From Microbispora bryophytorum (lineage in GTDB: Bacteria > Actinomycetota > Actinomycetes > Streptosporangiales > Streptosporangiaceae), in assembly GCF_006874465.1 (NCBI RefSeq), contig NZ_VIRL01000001.1, positions 744,001-808,000 of the forward strand: 64,000 nucleotides of DNA, read 5' to 3'. The position numbers and the translations under genes were made by a program. The notes under the pieces were generated by a model. The model was given only the letters and a program-made list of their open reading frames with translations. It was not told the origin of the DNA and made no database searches. This document shows positions 62,002-64,000 of the stretch, in pieces. Position 1 is the first letter of the stretch. Every line of letters begins with the position of its first letter.

Positions 62002-62094
62002 CTACCCGCAGTAGACCTCCAGCTCGCCGATCTGGGCGGCGGGCCGGCCGGTGCTGCCGGTCACGGCCCATCCCGTGACCTCCAAGTCATGTGA
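62002..62094 (-). pseudogene. C-terminal remnant of a discoidin (F5/8 type C)-like domain
   Basis: Reading VTGWAVTGSTGRPAAQIGEL, then EVYCG and stop, this matches the last strands of discoidin/CBM32-like domains (GxTGxPAAQIxELEVY). Nothing of the rest of such a protein is present: upstream on this strand the frame enters the ATPase gene without similarity. The gap 61840-62001 holds no recognisable gene. Confidence 0.45.
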
Positions 62095-62752
62095 CGAGCT
62101 GGAACATCGCGGCCAGCTCCACGGCCAGCTCCGCGGCGCTGCGGGAGCCGTCGACGGGCAGGACCGGCAGCCCGAGTTCGCGGGCCTGGCGTCGCACCTC
62201 CTCGTCCCAGAGCCGGTCGCGGGCCAGTCGCTTGGCCAAGGCGACGGTGTGGTCACCGTCTCCCCAGTTGGCGCGCGCTCGGGCGGGATCGGCGAACCTG
62301 GCACCCAGCGCGCGGGCCCGGAACTCGGGCGCCGGCAGGAGGAAGACGGCCTGCTCCGGCCGCCTGACCAGCGGCGCGACCTCCCTCGGCAGCGTACGGA
62401 AGTCGTCGACGAGGACGGGACGGTCGGCGGGCAGGGCGAGCAGGTCGTCGAGGACGAAGCCGAAGGTCTCGCCGTGCAGGCTGGGCATGGCGTGGAAGAT
62501 CTCCTCGGCGGTGCGGCTCGCCCATCTGTCCTCGATGGGCGTTCGCAGCAACGCCCACAGGTAGGGCTGTCGCAGCGGGTCGCACCTGTGGACGTAGCCG
62601 AGCTCGGCTCGGTCGCCGTCGTAGACGAGTACGTCGTGCCGTTCGGCCAGGGCCCGCGTGACGGTGCTCTTGCCGGCTCCGGCGCCGCCGGCTATCCAGC
62701 GGACGTGCGCGAGCCTGCGGCGGAGATCGGCGGTGGAAGGCCGGCTTGTCAT
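62087..62752 (-). CDS. P-loop AAA-type ATPase, kinase-like
   Basis: 221 aa. Walker A is WIAGGAGAGKSTVTRALAE, the nucleotide-adjacent strand VLVYDGDRAEL, and a likely Walker B strand RPVLVDDFRTL. The size and layout resemble small-molecule or zeta-toxin-like kinases of the AAA_33 group. The substrate is unknown and no antitoxin-like gene is adjacent. ATG 62752 was chosen (MTSRPSTADL). Confidence 0.8.
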   Translation of the reverse strand: MTSRPSTADLRRRLAHVRWIAGGAGAGKSTVTRALAERHDVLVYDGDRAELGYVHRCDPLRQPYLWALLRTPIEDRWASRTAEEIFHAMPSLHGETFGFVLDDLLALPADRPVLVDDFRTLPREVAPLVRRPEQAVFLLPAPEFRARALGARFADPARARANWGDGDHTVALAKRLARDRLWDEEVRRQARELGLPVLPVDGSRSAAELAVELAAMFQLVT

Positions 62753-62804
62753 GCCCGGCAGTCTCACAAACGCGAGCGGAGCCGGTCCAGGGCCGCGACG
62801 GCCG

Positions 62805-64000
62805 TCAGCAGGTGGGCCGGTAGTCCACCGTGGGGAAGTGGGCGGCCCACTCCGCGCGGGTGAGGTCGCGGCCGATCTCCTCGCACAGCCGTCCCGCGAG
62901 CGGGCCGGGCCGCAGCTCCCAGCGGATGATCCTGCCGTCCTCCCCGCCCGAGATCAGGTCTGCGCCCGCGGTGAAGGCCAGGCCCCTGATCGGCGCGGTG
63001 TGCCCGGTCAGCGTGGCCGAAGGCCGCATCGTCGCGAGGTCCCAGACGACGATCGTGCGGTCGTCCCCCGCGGACGCGAGCGATCGCCCGTCCCGGCTGA
63101 AGGCGAGGGCCTGGACCGGGGCGGTGTGGCCGGTCAGCGTGGCGTACGACGCCCAGGTCCGCGTGTCCCAGAGCTTCACGGTGCGGTCGGCGCCCGCCGT
63201 GGCGATCGACCTGCCGTCCGGGCTGAAGGCGACGTCGAGCACCGAGCCCTGCCTGGTCCTGAGGGCGCGCACCTCCCTGTCGCGGGCGAGGTCCCAGACG
63301 ACCAGATCTCCGGCCGGGCCGGTGGTGGCGAGCAGCGGATCGCGGGGGCTGAACGCCAGCGCCGAGACGAGATATCCGCCCGCGAACGGCACCTCAACTG
63401 GTTTGCCCGGATCGCGGACGTCCCAGCGGAACCGGCCGAGCGCGGTGGCGACGACAAAACGCCCGCGCGGATCGAAGCCGACGTCGGTGGACGCGCCGAG
63501 CCCCCGGTACGCCGCCGTGCCGAGCCTCCGCCCGCTGCCTGCGTCCCAGAGGGTGAGCGTGTGGCTGCGCGTGACGGTCGCGAGCAGGCGGCCGTCCGGG
63601 CTGAAGGCGACGGCCCGGACGTGGTCGGGGTGGTCGCCGAACGTCGCGATCGGGTTCCCGGCCACGTCCCACAGCCGGGCGGTCCTGTCGCTGCTCGCCG
63701 AGGCCACGAGCCGGCCGTCCGGGCTGACCTCGATGTCGTTCACGGCCTGGTTGTGTCCGCTGAACGGAGGAACGGCGCGCTCGCGGACCACGATGGTCCG
63801 GCCCAGCCCGGCCGAGGCGAGCATCGAGCCGTCGGCGCTCAGGGCCAGGGACAGCGTCTCGGTGCGGCTTCTGTCCTGATAGGTCTCGACGGGCTGCCGT
63901 CGCGCCACGTCCCAGATCGTGATCAGGCCGTCCTCGTCGGCGACGGCGATCCGGCCGGCGACCGGGGCGGACATGTCCCAGGTGTACGGCGACCGCTTGG
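62805..64000 (-). CDS. WD40-repeat protein, 3' part (5' end outside window)
   Basis: At least 398 codons to the window edge without a stop; the frame is open past the internal ATG at 63974 (RSPYTWDM), so the gene continues. About nine WD40 blades are visible, with repeats such as DIEVSPDGRLVASASSDRTA and ALAFSRDGRSLASAGDDRTI. The C terminus LCEEIGRDLTRAEWAAHFPT and YRPTC is typical of actinobacterial XRE/NACHT/nSTAND-WD40 proteins. The missing N terminus probably holds an ATPase or effector domain. It may act as a signal-transduction or defence scaffold. Confidence 0.88.
   Translation of the reverse strand, partial: KRSPYTWDMSAPVAGRIAVADEDGLITIWDVARRQPVETYQDRSRTETLSLALSADGSMLASAGLGRTIVVRERAVPPFSGHNQAVNDIEVSPDGRLVASASSDRTARLWDVAGNPIATFGDHPDHVRAVAFSPDGRLLATVTRSHTLTLWDAGSGRRLGTAAYRGLGASTDVGFDPRGRFVVATALGRFRWDVRDPGKPVEVPFAGGYLVSALAFSPRDPLLATTGPAGDLVVWDLARDREVRALRTRQGSVLDVAFSPDGRSIATAGADRTVKLWDTRTWASYATLTGHTAPVQALAFSRDGRSLASAGDDRTIVVWDLATMRPSATLTGHTAPIRGLAFTAGADLISGGEDGRIIRWELRPGPLAGRLCEEIGRDLTRAEWAAHFPTVDYRPTC

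Overview
The window is high-GC actinobacterial chromosome: GTG starts are frequent, many genes sit in ATGA/GTGA-overlapped operons, and terminators are GC-rich hairpins with poor U tracts. It carries the conserved actinobacterial cell-wall/kinase block fhaA-fhaB-pstP-rodA-pbpA-pknA-pknB with pabA/trpG, crgA, a rhomboid protease and cyclophilin ppiA beside it. Gene content (DUF5324, DUF6412 next to YidC, GPP34, FhaA/FhaB, His-rich multicopper oxidase) suggests a Streptosporangiales- or Streptomyces-like soil actinomycete. That placement is inference from content, not a search.

Layout. 0-9.3 kb: serS, pheA, two membrane glycosyltransferases, an alkaline-phosphatase-like membrane protein, a GT2 transferase and a STAS protein. 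9.5-15.6 kb: a small membrane protein with a copper oxidase, a divergent two-component system, and DUF6412-YidC. 15.6-18.2 kb: an RsbW-like kinase and a PAS/GAF histidine kinase. 18.3-27.2 kb: ogt, a TPP-riboswitch-controlled HMP transporter (cytX) with tenA nearby, Fpg/Nei, GPP34, an LCP protein and two CNNM/CorC proteins. 27.2-40.4 kb: tRNA-Leu(CAG), the FHA/phosphatase/kinase wall operon, pabA, crgA, rhomboid, ppiA and DUF5324. 40.4-47 kb: a HelD-type helicase, a short structured transcription unit and a 35-aa ORF, an alcohol dehydrogenase operon and a SpoIIE/STAS pair. 47-54 kb: GDPD, MFS, methyltransferase, an ECF sigma factor with an LCP protein that has an anti-sigma-like N terminus, and an editing-less threonyl-tRNA synthetase. 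54-64 kb: serine hydrolase and divergent regulator, RlmG-like methyltransferase, DUF72, a decayed galactonate pathway with an IS5 remnant, a hydrolase/HxlR pair, an AAA ATPase and the 3' part of a WD40 gene that runs off the end.

Working together. The kinase operon couples PASTA sensing (PknB), dephosphorylation (PstP) and FHA readers to SEDS/PBP wall synthesis and CrgA-dependent division. CytX and TenA fit salvage of the thiamine pyrimidine. Two STAS proteins, an RsbW-like kinase and a SpoIIE phosphatase form partner-switching modules.

The most notable find is upstream of the short threonyl-tRNA synthetase. A promoter places transcription start at the first base of a 16-codon ORF with a Thr-Thr-Thr run (MMRACLTTTPETVPAR). 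A 15-bp GC hairpin follows, before the synthetase. This looks like a leaderless, threonine-sensing attenuator. Other points of interest are a promoter-hairpin-terminator unit antisense to the helD leader, and vestiges of dgoD and eda still coupled to an intact sugar kinase.
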